The notes: a model not told the origin generated them from the letters alone. A stretch of 64,000 nucleotides of DNA from Nostoc mirabile CHAB5784 (GCF_020829645.1 NZ_JAIVFS010000018.1:61297-125296); one strand, 5' to 3'. Counted from the stretch's first letter, positions 46,179-56,088 are shown. Made by a program: numbers and translations.

Positions 46179-48467
46179 GTGCGAATTCCGCTAGATTACT
46201 ACCGAATTTTAGGACTACCGTTGGCGGCAAGTGATGAACAATTGCGGCAGGCATACAGCGATCGCATTGTACAATTGCCTCGACGTGAGTATTCTCAGGC
46301 AGCAATTTCTTCTCGTAAACAACTCATAGAAGAAGCTTACGTGGTTTTATCAGATCCAAAACAACGCAGTACCTACGATCATCTCTATCTTGCCCACGCC
46401 TACGACCCTGATAACCTTGCTGCTGCCGCAGTAGCAAAGGAAAATCGTCTAGAAAGCACCAAAAGGGGTAGCGACACCCAAAGTCTGGGCATCGAAATTA
46501 GCCAAGACGAATTAGTTGGCGCTTTATTAATTTTGCAAGAGTTGGGCGAATACGAGCTTGTATTGAAACTAGGTCGTCCATACCTGATAAATAAAAATGG
46601 TGCTAAAAGTGTAAGAAAAAGTAATAATTTAGCAAACGAAGAAATATACCAAAGCGCTGAACATCCAGATGTTGTTCTCACTGTTGCCCTTGCTTGTCTA
46701 GAATTAGGTCGTGAACAGTGGCAGCAAGGTCACTACGAAAATGCCGCCATATCCCTAGAAACTGGTCAAGAACTGCTAGTACGCGAAGGCTTGTTTTCTA
46801 GTGTACAGGCAGAAATTCAGGCGGATCTTTACAAATTGCGACCATATCGAATTTTGGAGTTGTTGGCACTACCTCAAGAAAAGACTGCCGAACGACGCCA
46901 AGGTTTGGAATTATTGCAAAACCTTTTAGAAGATCGTGGTGGCATTGATGGCACGAACAATGATGAATCTGGTTTAAATATAGATGACTTTCTGCGATTT
47001 ATCCAGCAGTTACGCAACCACTTAACAGTTGCAGAACAGCACAAGTTATTTGAAGCCCAAAGCAAACGTCCTTCTGCTGTTGCCACTTACTTAGCTGTTT
47101 ATGCCTTGATAGCACGCGGATTTGCTCAACGGCAACCTGCCTTAATTCGTCAAGCAAGGCAAATGCTCATCCGTCTGGGCAAGCGCCAAGATGTACATTT
47201 AGAACAGTCGCTATGTGCATTACTCTTGGGACAAACTGAAGAAGCAACTCGTGTTTTAGAACTTAGTCAGGAATACGAAGCTTTAGCTTTTATTCGGGAA
47301 AAATCTCAAGACTCTCCAGATTTGTTACCGGGGCTGTGTCTCTATGCAGAACAGTGGTTACAACACGAAGTATTTCCCCATTTTCGAGATTTAGCAAACC
47401 AGCAAGCTTTTCTAAAAGATTACTTTGCTAACCAACAGGTGCAAGCTTATTTAGAAGCACTGCCAACGGATGCAGAAACAACTAATGAATGGGCTGTAAT
47501 TAATCCCCAATATTTTCCCCAGCCGAAGACAAAGAATTCTCCTTTCCCTAACAATTCAGCTAGGACTCCAGGGCAATTTAATCACAGCAGAACACCTGAG
47601 GTAGATTTGCCAGAAACACCCGAATATTCAAACTTCTCACCACCAATATGGAATTCATCTGAGAGTGTAAAATCAGAGGTTCCTGCTGCCGAACGGATGA
47701 GCAGAGGCACTAATCAGCATTTAAATAATGGTTCAGGTAAGACTGCTGCACCCGGCCATAACCAAAAGCGCCGGCGGAGAAAACCTACTCCATCTGCTAG
47801 CCGAGAGCGTATACCAGATAATCGTCCTCATTCTCGTCGTCCCCGACGGCGGCGAACTTTTGCTAACACCATAGAAGGGAAAACACGGCTGGTATGGAGA
47901 GTGTTTATTTCTTTGGTGAGTCTATTAGTTCTCTGGGTAGTAGCCACAACAACTTTTGGATGGTTAAAAAATCTGTTTTTTCCTACACGACCTGTGTCAG
48001 AGTTATTTGTAGAGATAAATCAACCACCAATATCTATTCCCGATCCAAATAGTAAACCAGAATCAGCACAAGGCCCTCTAACAAATGCAACAGCAGAGGA
48101 AGTTATTCGGACTTGGTTATTAACCAAAGCTGAAGCTTTCGGGCCGAATCATGAAATTAATAATTTAGAGCAGATTTTAACTGGTTCAGTTTTGTCTCAA
48201 TCGCGGCAGACTGCTCAAAAGTATAAGTTAGAAAACCAATACTACAAGTACGACCATAGTCTGAAGATAGACTCTGTAGAGGAAAGTGATTTATTTGCAG
48301 ATCGTGCCGTAGTGAATGCTACGGTTAAGGAAGCAAAGCAGTTATATGAAAATGGTCAGCTTCAAAAGTCTTCTAACGAGGATTTGCGAGTTGAATATGA
48401 TTTGATTCGAGAACGAGGTAAATGGCGCATCCAGAGTATATCTGCTGTCAATCAGATAATTAGATAA
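46179..48467 (+). CDS. ftn2: cell-division protein Ftn2/ZipN (ARC6 homologue)
   Basis: 762 residues from GTG. Residues 1-70 are the J-like domain (LDYYRILGLPLAASDEQLRQAY), lacking the HPD motif as expected for ARC6. The middle is helical, including an FEAQSKRPSAVATYLAVYALIARGF block. A membrane helix is at about residue 575-595, followed by a C-terminal lumen-side domain (EVIRTWLLTKAEAFG) that ends with a strand-rich IMS-like fold. ARC6/Ftn2 tethers FtsZ to the membrane at the division site. GTG start follows GTAGGC. Confidence 0.9.
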   Translation: MRIPLDYYRILGLPLAASDEQLRQAYSDRIVQLPRREYSQAAISSRKQLIEEAYVVLSDPKQRSTYDHLYLAHAYDPDNLAAAAVAKENRLESTKRGSDTQSLGIEISQDELVGALLILQELGEYELVLKLGRPYLINKNGAKSVRKSNNLANEEIYQSAEHPDVVLTVALACLELGREQWQQGHYENAAISLETGQELLVREGLFSSVQAEIQADLYKLRPYRILELLALPQEKTAERRQGLELLQNLLEDRGGIDGTNNDESGLNIDDFLRFIQQLRNHLTVAEQHKLFEAQSKRPSAVATYLAVYALIARGFAQRQPALIRQARQMLIRLGKRQDVHLEQSLCALLLGQTEEATRVLELSQEYEALAFIREKSQDSPDLLPGLCLYAEQWLQHEVFPHFRDLANQQAFLKDYFANQQVQAYLEALPTDAETTNEWAVINPQYFPQPKTKNSPFPNNSARTPGQFNHSRTPEVDLPETPEYSNFSPPIWNSSESVKSEVPAAERMSRGTNQHLNNGSGKTAAPGHNQKRRRRKPTPSASRERIPDNRPHSRRPRRRRTFANTIEGKTRLVWRVFISLVSLLVLWVVATTTFGWLKNLFFPTRPVSELFVEINQPPISIPDPNSKPESAQGPLTNATAEEVIRTWLLTKAEAFGPNHEINNLEQILTGSVLSQSRQTAQKYKLENQYYKYDHSLKIDSVEESDLFADRAVVNATVKEAKQLYENGQLQKSSNEDLRVEYDLIRERGKWRIQSISAVNQIIR

Positions 48468-48614
48468 GTTTGAATTTTTAGGCGATGTCTACGACAAACT
48501 CCCCTACGACGAAGTGGGTGATCCCAATTTCCTAAGAAGAGTGATTCTGATTCTTTGAACTTCTGAGCGGTGGAAGCCGCGCAAGAGAGTTCTCTCTAGA
48601 TTCTGAATTCTTCT

Positions 48615-49786
48615 TCAATCGCTCTGACTCTGAAACTGATGTCCACCCGCCTCAATTCTGAGCTTACCTGACTTCCATCCCAGATAAATCGGGGTTTTAT
48701 TACCATCAGCACTTTGGTAGAGGGCGAAATGCTGACGCCAATCGTGGTATTGTCCATTCCGCCAAACTTTTGGTAATTTATTACCTTGATATTGCAGTTT
48801 TACTTGGGCGAAAACCCCTTGATACCCAACCACTCCCAATACGGTTCGGTTAGCTTGTTTATCGAGCGAAGATCCCCCCAACCCCCCGATAAATTGGGGG
48901 GCTAATTTCCTCTTTTACCCCCTTTTTAAGGGGGTCGCCACAGGCGGGGGGATCTTATCCGAACCGTATTGCAACCACTCCATGATTAATCTCGTTCAGG
49001 TTTAAACGCGACTTTTTCAGCACAGACTGCTGGAATTGCTCCCAACTGCCATAAGTTTCTTGTTCACCAACTTCGAGGGCAAATCCGCTTACTGTTCTCC
49101 CAGTACCCTCCGCCGTGAGAATTTGATCATCAGGATATCTGGAGTGAATTTTCTGTGTTGCTGTTAAATTAATCCCCTCTAGATCCAAATTAATTGGTGT
49201 TAATGCCAACCATGTCTTTTCGTAACTGATGAAAGTTACACCCAAGCGAGTTTCAATCAAAGCTGATTTAGGTAAGAAAAATTGAAACGGTGCTAGTGGT
49301 TTATTATTGAGCCAGATTACCAAATTCCGGTACTGAGCAACGTTGTCACCACCAATGGATGAAGTAGATATTGAAGTCGGGTCTGTTCCGGTAGCTGCGA
49401 TAAAGTAATCCACCCCTCGCCGGGAATTAAACGTCATCATTTTAAAACCATTCCAGTCCCCGCCAGAACCTTGAGCTAATGTCCCCAGTTGGAAAGTGTT
49501 ACCGAAATAAATCAGCGTCTTCTGATTGCAGAAAGGCGATGGCTTTTTCTCGATTACCCGCAAGAAAGTCCATCATCGCTCTGGGGTAAGACCTTTTTTC
49601 GTTCTCAAATGCTGTCGAACCGTAGTTAGAGCCTGCAAAATTAGTAATTGCTTGTTGGGAACGCGCCCGAAACGCTGCTGTCATCTCTGGTGTCCATTCT
49701 GACTCTGGCTTTGACTGGGTGCTGCCCAGTAATAGACACAGCAAACAGATGATGGTAGCGGTTTTAAGGTGTGATTTTCGGGACAC
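48615..49786 (-). pseudogene. polysaccharide-associated secreted protein gene broken by a frameshift and a MITE
   Basis: The gene starts at ATG 49786 with a signal-like leader (TATIICLLCLLLG) and reads to SEDADLFR, stopping at 49499. Near 49505-49550 the frame must shift for the rest to continue (TFQLGTLAQGSGGDWNGFKMM). The second part runs to HGVV near 48972, where a 135-bp MITE is inserted, ending the frame at AIRFG. After the MITE the same frame resumes (GYQGVFAQVKLQYQGNKLP) to the end at 48615. The body looks beta-rich, perhaps a polysaccharide-lyase-like sandwich. It overlaps the O-antigen ligase-like gene. The frameshift could be a sequencing error; the MITE is not. Confidence 0.75.
48837..48971. 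mobile_element. MITE, CAATACGGTTCGG family, with 10-bp target duplication
   Basis: 135 bases with perfect 13-bp inverted ends (CAATACGGTTCGG / CCGAACCGTATTG). It is flanked by CAACCACTCC at 48827-48836 and 48972-48981, a perfect 10-bp target duplication. Removing the element and one duplicate restores the reading frame of the host gene. The interior is a C/G-run hairpin. Confidence 0.93.
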
Positions 49787-50816
49787 GGGATATTCCAGAT
49801 ATACTGAGCGACCACCAAGCTAGATGGGTAAATTGGGCGCACTCAAACCAAGTGAAGGTAAAAGCGAGGTAGGCAATGAAGACTGCTTCAATTCCACGGT
49901 AAGGTGATTTGATAACCTGCCACAGACACCATCCTAACAGGGTAAGGTAGGATGTCATCCCCAGTAAGCCTACTGATAAAGTCGTATCTAAAATTAGATT
50001 GTGCGCTTTGGTTGTGGGTAGTTGTGCGGTTTTTATTTGGCCATTTTCCTCTTGGTAGTCGAAGCTAAAATCACCCAAGCGAATTACTTTAGTTATTTTT
50101 TTGCCAGGGCGCACATAGGAATAAGCGGTGCCGAAACCATCCATTCCCCATCCGAGTAAGGGACGGAGAGTAATTCTATAGTTGGCCATCTGCCACAGAT
50201 CAACGCGGTTTGATGTGATTTGTTTAATCAGAGGTAAATTATTCATCTGCCTAGTGCTGGTAGCAATGCCAATTATGAGTAAACACACCAGTGTCGCGGG
50301 GACTAAAAGCTTATAATGCTTACGTCCTAATAGGTAGATAGTCGCTACCAATAAGGCTAATAATCCCGCCCTGGTCTGAGTCAGCAGTAAAGCTGGGATA
50401 ATTAAGATGCCTGCGATCGCGGCATAATTGGTACTTATCCACCGCCATTGCCAACCAACAAGTGTCATAATTGCCACTGCTGCTAGGACAAATGACGCAT
50501 GACCGCGATGGGAATACAAGCAAATCGGTTGCTGATTTTGGAAAATGGTACTCCGCAGAATGTTGGACTGGAACAATTGCCCTGTTGTGGCAGTATAATC
50601 AATGCGCCAGTCAATGACTTGGGGAAAGATGCTGAGGGCGACAATTACCCCACCAATGACTAAACCAATAAGTTGAGAACGGGCTAGTTCCGGGTGTAGT
50701 CTGAGTAGTAGGTTATTGCTAAGGGTGAAGATGGCGATTAGCAGCCAGTACAGCAAGCCGTCACCCATCTGTTCTTGACCAAATAGCGATCGCCACGGGA
50801 AAAGACTTGACTGCAT
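49764..50816 (-). CDS. O-antigen ligase/polymerase-like membrane protein
   Basis: 350 residues with about eight hydrophobic helices. The Wzy/WaaL-type signature is in LLLTQTRAGLLALLVATIYLLG and GWGMDGFGTAYSYVRPG. It is shorter than typical ligases (400 or more) and begins within a helix-rich region, so the N-terminus may be trimmed or the true start lies upstream. Its 3' end overlaps the broken secreted-protein gene by 23 bases. Probably acts in surface polysaccharide assembly. Confidence 0.8.
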   Translation of the reverse strand: MQSSLFPWRSLFGQEQMGDGLLYWLLIAIFTLSNNLLLRLHPELARSQLIGLVIGGVIVALSIFPQVIDWRIDYTATTGQLFQSNILRSTIFQNQQPICLYSHRGHASFVLAAVAIMTLVGWQWRWISTNYAAIAGILIIPALLLTQTRAGLLALLVATIYLLGRKHYKLLVPATLVCLLIIGIATSTRQMNNLPLIKQITSNRVDLWQMANYRITLRPLLGWGMDGFGTAYSYVRPGKKITKVIRLGDFSFDYQEENGQIKTAQLPTTKAHNLILDTTLSVGLLGMTSYLTLLGWCLWQVIKSPYRGIEAVFIAYLAFTFTWFECAQFTHLAWWSLSISGISRVPKITP

Positions 50817-50905
50817 TTTTATCTCCTTGACACAGTGATTGACCGCAAAACAACAGTTTTATTTGCGTTCCAAATAGATCGAAATTCTAACTAAAATTCA
50901 GTTCA

Positions 50906-51634
50906 CTATTGGATAAGGCGAAACTCAAGAGGGAAAGTAAATATCTCACCCACCCAGACATCTTCTATTTTGAGAATCTCAGGTGGTAGGTAATTGTTTC
51001 TTGGCAGCTTTCGCATTGGCATTAAAGAAATAATTCCATCTCCCCAACTAGCTTGCTCCCAGGCAGGATAAGGATTTTCATATATGACATTAATCGAGTA
51101 TGTACCAGATTCAAAATTGCCATACCACCAGTAGGTAGCATCTTTTCTCATAAACGTAAACTTCAGTTCATTTTCAAACCATTCAAAATATCCTTCAACT
51201 AAGAAACTCACACTTTCTCCAGGTATCAATAATTTAAAATCAGATAATTCTGGAGATGCAGATGTGTTAGCAATAGGCCCAAACTGTGGCACTTTTTGTT
51301 TGTTTACTTGGAGGAATTCTGGACGCGCTGCGAAGAGTAAGAAATTACAAGGTTTTGCTGTATTATTAGTGATACGAATGCCAAACTTAACCTGAGTTTT
51401 AGCATCAGACGGCTTTGGTGGAATTCGCAGTACACGCTCAGGCATCATCGTTTCAAATTGAATTCCATCTACTTGAACGGTATTATTACTGTTTGATTTA
51501 AAAGATGACATGTAAGCTACCTTCTCAGCTTCTATTTTTTCATGCGCCATCACGCTGATTGGTGTATGGCTTAATACTATTATTCCGAAAAACATTAAAA
51601 CCACAGCTAAAACTGTCGCTCTTAAGTGACGCAT
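50906..51634 (-). CDS. secreted protein of unknown function
   Basis: 242 residues. Signal peptide: AVVLMFFGIIVLSHTPISVMA. The mature part looks like a single beta-sandwich (KFGIRITNNTAKPCNFLLFAARP, then LLIPGESVSFLVEGYFEWFEN), reminiscent of a small periplasmic binding or assembly domain. No known family recognised. 90 bases upstream of the polysaccharide gene on the same strand. Confidence 0.65.
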   Translation of the reverse strand: MRHLRATVLAVVLMFFGIIVLSHTPISVMAHEKIEAEKVAYMSSFKSNSNNTVQVDGIQFETMMPERVLRIPPKPSDAKTQVKFGIRITNNTAKPCNFLLFAARPEFLQVNKQKVPQFGPIANTSASPELSDFKLLIPGESVSFLVEGYFEWFENELKFTFMRKDATYWWYGNFESGTYSINVIYENPYPAWEQASWGDGIISLMPMRKLPRNNYLPPEILKIEDVWVGEIFTFPLEFRLIQ

Positions 51635-52322
51635 GAGATATTTACTGAAGTTTAGAGGGCTTTATAGAAACTAGATTTCAGTCTGAGGCTTCACATAAAT
51701 TTTGCACTGTTATGTAAATTCATGCTCTAGATAATCTAATGACACTCCAATCTCAATATTTAATCAGGTTCAATAAAATGATTCCAAATATTTTACTACC
51801 CTTTGCTTTATTTATACCAAGGCAGCAACAAGAATATTTTTTCAAATACAGGGCAATCACTTTCTCTAAAAGCTTTATATAAATGTTCTTTATTTGAGGA
51901 TTCACAAATGGATAGTAGATGCATAAATTCAATTTTTAAATGAGGGAAAACTATTCAGTGCTGTACTTCGGTGCTACAGCTAATCAGAAAGCATTAAGAT
52001 AAATGTAGGCTCATTTTGGAATAGATCATAACCCCAGATTTACTGAATTATTAAAACAGCCTCTACTGACTTAGAAGACGAAACTTTATGAAGTTAATCT
52101 AAAGTAACTGAGAACGAAAGAGTTTAATTTTAAAAATTTTCAAGAGAAAGCGGAGTATTAACGATACATTTAGTTTGTTGCAGAAATGTTGAAATGTATA
52201 AGGTTCGTCTGGTTATCTTGGATGGTCTTCATAAAGATAGCCGCGATCGCCTAAAATAAATACTCAGACTAGCTTGTGGAAACGTTTTTAGTAAGCCATT
52301 TATCTCTTTGATACAGCCAGCG
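51635..52322. other. 688-base spacer, no gene seen
   Basis: AT-rich. Includes GCCGCGATCGCC near 52240. No RNA or coding frame recognised. Confidence 0.45.
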
Positions 52323-52961
52323 TTATTCCCCAGAACTTTCCAACACCCCTAACAAACTCTTCAACATCAAATAAGCAGAAGTCCCTCCTGGATCTGGATG
52401 TCCGATACTCCGTTCCCCCAGGTAGCTAGCCCGTCCCTTTCTCGCCTGCATTGGTATAGTTTCTTGCAACCCCCTTTGGGCTGCTGCTACAGCCTGTTGC
52501 AAAGCTTCTAGCGTTCCCTTACTTTCTCCTACAGCTTGTCTAAAAGCGCCTACAGCTGGAGATAGCACATCTACCATTGTTTTGTCTCCTAGTTGCGCTT
52601 TGCCACGTTGCAGCATGCCGTCTAAGCCTGCTTGGAGTAGCCCTAAAACATCTTGTTCTGTTAATTCTTGCTTACCAACTACTGCTGTACTGGCTCGTAA
52701 AAACCAAGTGCCATAAAGAGGGCCACTAGCACCGCCAATAGAAGAAATTAACGTCATACTCACAGTTTTGAGAATGTTGCTGATGTCTTTGTCTGTAAGA
52801 GTTGGTAACTGAGCGCTTACCTTTTTGAAGCCGCGATCCATATTGATCCCATGATCCGCATCTCCGATCGCAGCATCTAATTCTGTCAAATATGCTTTAT
52901 TCTGCTCTATCTCGATTGCATAAGCCTGCAACCATTGTAATATCTGCGCCTGACTCAACAT
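52323..52961 (-). CDS. dhaL: dihydroxyacetone kinase subunit L (ADP-binding domain)
   Basis: 212 residues. DAAIGDADHGINMDRGFKKV (about 28-47) is the DhaL magnesium/ADP loop with three aspartates. SIGGASGPLYGTWFLRA follows, then a GRASYLGERSIGHPDPGGTSA late motif. DhaL transfers phosphate to dihydroxyacetone held by DhaK. The K gene upstream is truncated, so the function of this L protein is doubtful unless another K exists. No dhaM is nearby. Confidence 0.92.
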   Translation of the reverse strand: MLSQAQILQWLQAYAIEIEQNKAYLTELDAAIGDADHGINMDRGFKKVSAQLPTLTDKDISNILKTVSMTLISSIGGASGPLYGTWFLRASTAVVGKQELTEQDVLGLLQAGLDGMLQRGKAQLGDKTMVDVLSPAVGAFRQAVGESKGTLEALQQAVAAAQRGLQETIPMQARKGRASYLGERSIGHPDPGGTSAYLMLKSLLGVLESSGE

Positions 52962-52994
52962 AATTCGTAATTCGTAATTCGTAATTCGTAATTT
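52962..52994. repeat. STRR, AATTCGT heptamer
   Basis: About four to five units just upstream of dhaL, in the gap between the truncated dhaK and dhaL. Confidence 0.8.
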
Positions 52995-53037
52995 TAGGGT
53001 TTAAGTTTTCCTCATCTATACAGAGAGCATCCCAATG

Positions 53038-53571
53038 TCAGTAATTTGCTATTTGTGGCAAATCATACCCTGCCTCAGCCGCCGCACCACAAATTTTTTC
53101 CGCCAGTATTGTTGTTCCTACACCTCGCCGTCCTTGGGTATAGAGACTATCCTTCACTGCTACATCGTCATCAATCAAAATATTTAGCGATCGAATGCCC
53201 TCACTACGGGCTAACTCTGTTGCCATCTCAAAGTTCATCACATCGCCACTGTAATTTTTGACGATATAAAGGATACCTGAGCCTCCATCTACAAGCTTTG
53301 CTGCTTCTAGCATTTGGTCAGGAGTTGGTGAAGTGAAAACCTCACCAGGACAAGCTGCATCAAGCATTCCTCTGCCCACAAAGCCAGCGTGCATTGGTTC
53401 ATGTCCACTGCCACCACCAGAAATAATTGCTACTTTACCCTGTATAGGTGCATCGGCTCGATAGACAAAAGCAGGATCATAGTTCAGTTTAATTAAATCG
53501 GAATGAGCCGCCGCCATACCTTCTAGACTTTCCCGCACAAAATCTTCCGGCTTGTTGATCAGCTTTTTCAT
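53038..53571 (-). pseudogene. dhaK: dihydroxyacetone kinase subunit K, C-terminal half missing
   Basis: 177 residues versus about 330-356 for intact DhaK. The preserved part has [39 protein letters not shown] and [19 protein letters not shown]. It stops at PQIANY, before the region holding the histidine that covalently binds dihydroxyacetone (His 218/230 in characterised enzymes). The sequence after the stop is not related. AATTCGT repeats lie 40-75 bases further on. Truncation looks like a deletion between K and L. A functional kinase is unlikely from this gene alone. Confidence 0.85.
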
Positions 53572-53668
53572 AATCCGTGTTTGGTTAAAAGGGTTCTAAA
53601 ACCCAGGTTATAGCGATCGCTGGTTTGTATGCAATAAAGTTTGACCTCTCTAAATCTCTCTACTAAAA

Positions 53669-53690
53669 AGCTACGGTGTACACACAAGTC
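53669..53690. repeat. solo MITE end
   Basis: AGCTACGGTGTACACACAAG, matching the left end of the MITE at 39533-39695. No partner end is seen nearby. Confidence 0.65.
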
Positions 53691-53733
53691 CGCAGCCATA
53701 TCTTTATTAATAAATCTCGCACTGCGTTTCTAT

Positions 53734-53854
53734 CCCGCCTCGGAATGAATTCCGAGTCTCATAGCTGAAGTCCACTAAGCGTGGACTAAATAATCAATTC
53801 AGTCCACGCTTAGTGGACTTTCGCTATCAGCCCGGAACTTCAGTTCTGGGCGGG
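53734..53854. repeat. nested palindromic repeat, copy 2
   Basis: Hairpins CTCGGAAT/ATTCCGAG, AGTCCACTAAGCGTGGACT and its neighbour AGTCCACGCTTAGTGGACT, and CCCGGAACTTCAGTTCTGGG, bounded by CCCGCC and GGCGGG. Same architecture as 38478-38595. Confidence 0.75.
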
Positions 53855-53939
53855 ATGTCGGTGAGTGTGACAGCTTCACTTTGACAAAAATGTGGCTAGA
53901 AGATTTTTCTATATGACCTGAATTGTCAGTTATTAAACG

Positions 53940-54815
53940 TCAATTCAAAGATTCCATCCACTCAATACACTTGTGCATCTGCTGGCGCATGGTTTCCCTA
54001 TCAGCATGAAACCTTCGCCCATGACCTGGTAGCACCCACTCAAAAGAATAATTAGCCAAATTACGCATTGATTTAATCTGTTTTGACCAAGAATACCAGC
54101 AAGCACCGTGGAATGCAGTCAGTTGGTGCAAGCTTTCTGACCAAGCGAGATGGTCGCCAGTGAACAGAAACTTATTTTTGTAGAGTAAAACAGTTTGTCC
54201 TTTGGTGTGACCGGGAACTGGGATAATTAATAAATCTGGAGTCAAAGTAAATGGTTCAGAACCAGTTAGCTGTATTTCTACATTGCGAGTATCCGCAGTA
54301 ATATCATCAACGTGGAGGATGCGATCGCACTGAAAATGCTCGGCAAACTTTTGATGATCTGCCACATCATCCTTATGAGTTAGGTACATATAACGAATTG
54401 GCCCCAGTTCTTCTAAACGCTTGACTAAAGGCGGCGTAAACCGGGGAGAATCCACCAAAATGTTACCTTCTGGAAGTTGAATTAAATAGCTAGCAGCACC
54501 GTAAGATTTTTCAGAATGATACCCGCAGTGGTAAACATTTTCCGCTACTAATATTGGAAACTTTTGTTGAGCAACTTTGATATCTTTTGGTTTCTCAACT
54601 GTGCCAATAGAACTAGTAGGACAAGCTAAAAGTGCTTCAAGCGCTGCTAATCTTTCCGCCTCATTCGATGGTTGATGATAAACAGCCGATTGGTCATCAA
54701 CATCATAAAATACTTCAGGAGCCATCCAGCGACAGGTATCACAATCAATACAGGTAGTATCTACATAAAAATCGCCGTTAACATTTTGGGGACGACGCTG
54801 ATTTAAATGAGCCAT
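53940..54815 (-). CDS. ferredoxin-domain metallo-beta-lactamase-fold protein
   Basis: 291 residues. The N-terminus has a one-cluster ferredoxin pattern CIDCDTC (Cys 22, 25, 28) plus ACPTSSI (Cys 65). From about 95 it is an MBL-fold hydrolase, ILVDSPRF...YMYLTHKDDVADHQKF, where the metal motif is THxDDxxDH and not the usual HxHxDH. Later conserved blocks are VPGHTKGQTVLLY and FTGDHLAW, with VLPGHGRRFHAD near the end. It is a redox-linked or electron-fed hydrolase by architecture; the substrate is unknown. Confidence 0.85.
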   Translation of the reverse strand: MAHLNQRRPQNVNGDFYVDTTCIDCDTCRWMAPEVFYDVDDQSAVYHQPSNEAERLAALEALLACPTSSIGTVEKPKDIKVAQQKFPILVAENVYHCGYHSEKSYGAASYLIQLPEGNILVDSPRFTPPLVKRLEELGPIRYMYLTHKDDVADHQKFAEHFQCDRILHVDDITADTRNVEIQLTGSEPFTLTPDLLIIPVPGHTKGQTVLLYKNKFLFTGDHLAWSESLHQLTAFHGACWYSWSKQIKSMRNLANYSFEWVLPGHGRRFHADRETMRQQMHKCIEWMESLN

Positions 54816-55008
54816 ATTAATCCTTCTTTTGCTTCCAGGCGCTTCCTAGGGAGCGATAAACCTTATATGACTACGCTAGCAAAAGTAACTTGAGACTGTA
54901 GATGCCACTAGAAGTAAATTTGCTCAAAAATATAAAGACTCGTGAAACCCAGTAAGCAGAAATTGGGAAAACTGAACATAGACACTATCTGCTGATATAT
55001 TCTCAAAT

Positions 55009-56088
55009 ATGCTTCACTGTTTTAATTCCAGTTGTTCAAATCCCTTTAACCCTGATGATAATAAGTTTTGCATTAAGTGTGGACAAACACTCACACCATT
55101 ATTCAGAAACCGTTTTCGGGTAATACGACTTTTGGGTGAGGGTGGATTTAGCAGAACTTATGAAGCTAGGGATGCAGATAAGATAGACGAACCTTGCGTA
55201 ATTAAGCAATTTGTCCCTCAATTTGAAGGAACGGCTGCACTTGAGAAAGCTACAGAGTTATTTAAGCAAGAGGCGAAGCGTCTGTATGACTTGGGAGAAC
55301 ATCCACAAATTCCCCGTTTGATTGCTTATTTTGAACAGGATAAGCGGCTTTATTTGGTACAAGAGTTGATTCCGGGGCAGAATTTATTACAAGAATTGCA
55401 GCAACAGGGAGCCTTTAGTGAAGAAAAGATAAAACAGCTTTTAACTGATTTATTGTCTATCTTAAAGTTTATCCATGAACGCGGTGTCATTCACCGAGAT
55501 ATCAAGCCAGAAAATATCATGCGCCGCTTAGATGGCAAATTAATATTAATTGATTTTGGTGTTTCTAAACAAATTACAAAAACTTTTGTAGGTGTTGGCA
55601 CAACAGTAGGAACGCCTGGATATACACCATTAGAACAAATGCATGGTCAAGTTTTCCCTGCAAGCGACCTTTATAGCTTAGGTGTAACTTGTATTCGGCT
55701 ATTGACAGAATGTTTACCAAATGCAGATGGTTATGATGAACTTTATGATGCAGTAAATGGTAAATGGAAATGGATAAATTATCTACTCAAAGAGACAAAT
55801 ATTACACCTTCTTTGATTAAAGTTTTAGATAAATTGATTGAGGACTACGCTAAAGAACGCTATCAATCGGTAGATGAGGTATTTCTAGATTTAGATTTTT
55901 GTAATAAGCCACAATCTAATCGAGATATAGATTTAAAATCGAATACAACTAAGTTAAGTGGAGAAGATTGCAGACAACGGAAAAATTGGGGAACCCGTAG
56001 AAGCTGGGACAGTTCGAGGGACTGGGATAGTGGGGAAATTTCGGGAGATTGGGATAGTTGGGAAAGTTACGGAGATTTTAGATTTTAA
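55009..56088 (+). CDS. serine/threonine protein kinase with N-terminal zinc ribbon and WDS tail
   Basis: 359 residues. Residues 1-25 form a C4 zinc ribbon (Cys 4, 9, 21, 24). The kinase domain begins at RFRVIRLLGEGGFSRTYEA (about 34) with PCVIKQF (Lys), HRDIKPENIM, IDFGVSK and YTPLEQ (APE equivalent). It looks catalytically complete. Residues about 320-359 are a tail of WDS/WDSG/WES repeats. Zinc-ribbon kinases of this shape are widespread in Nostoc. The partner and the signal are unknown. Confidence 0.92.
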   Translation: MLHCFNSSCSNPFNPDDNKFCIKCGQTLTPLFRNRFRVIRLLGEGGFSRTYEARDADKIDEPCVIKQFVPQFEGTAALEKATELFKQEAKRLYDLGEHPQIPRLIAYFEQDKRLYLVQELIPGQNLLQELQQQGAFSEEKIKQLLTDLLSILKFIHERGVIHRDIKPENIMRRLDGKLILIDFGVSKQITKTFVGVGTTVGTPGYTPLEQMHGQVFPASDLYSLGVTCIRLLTECLPNADGYDELYDAVNGKWKWINYLLKETNITPSLIKVLDKLIEDYAKERYQSVDEVFLDLDFCNKPQSNRDIDLKSNTTKLSGEDCRQRKNWGTRRSWDSSRDWDSGEISGDWDSWESYGDFRF

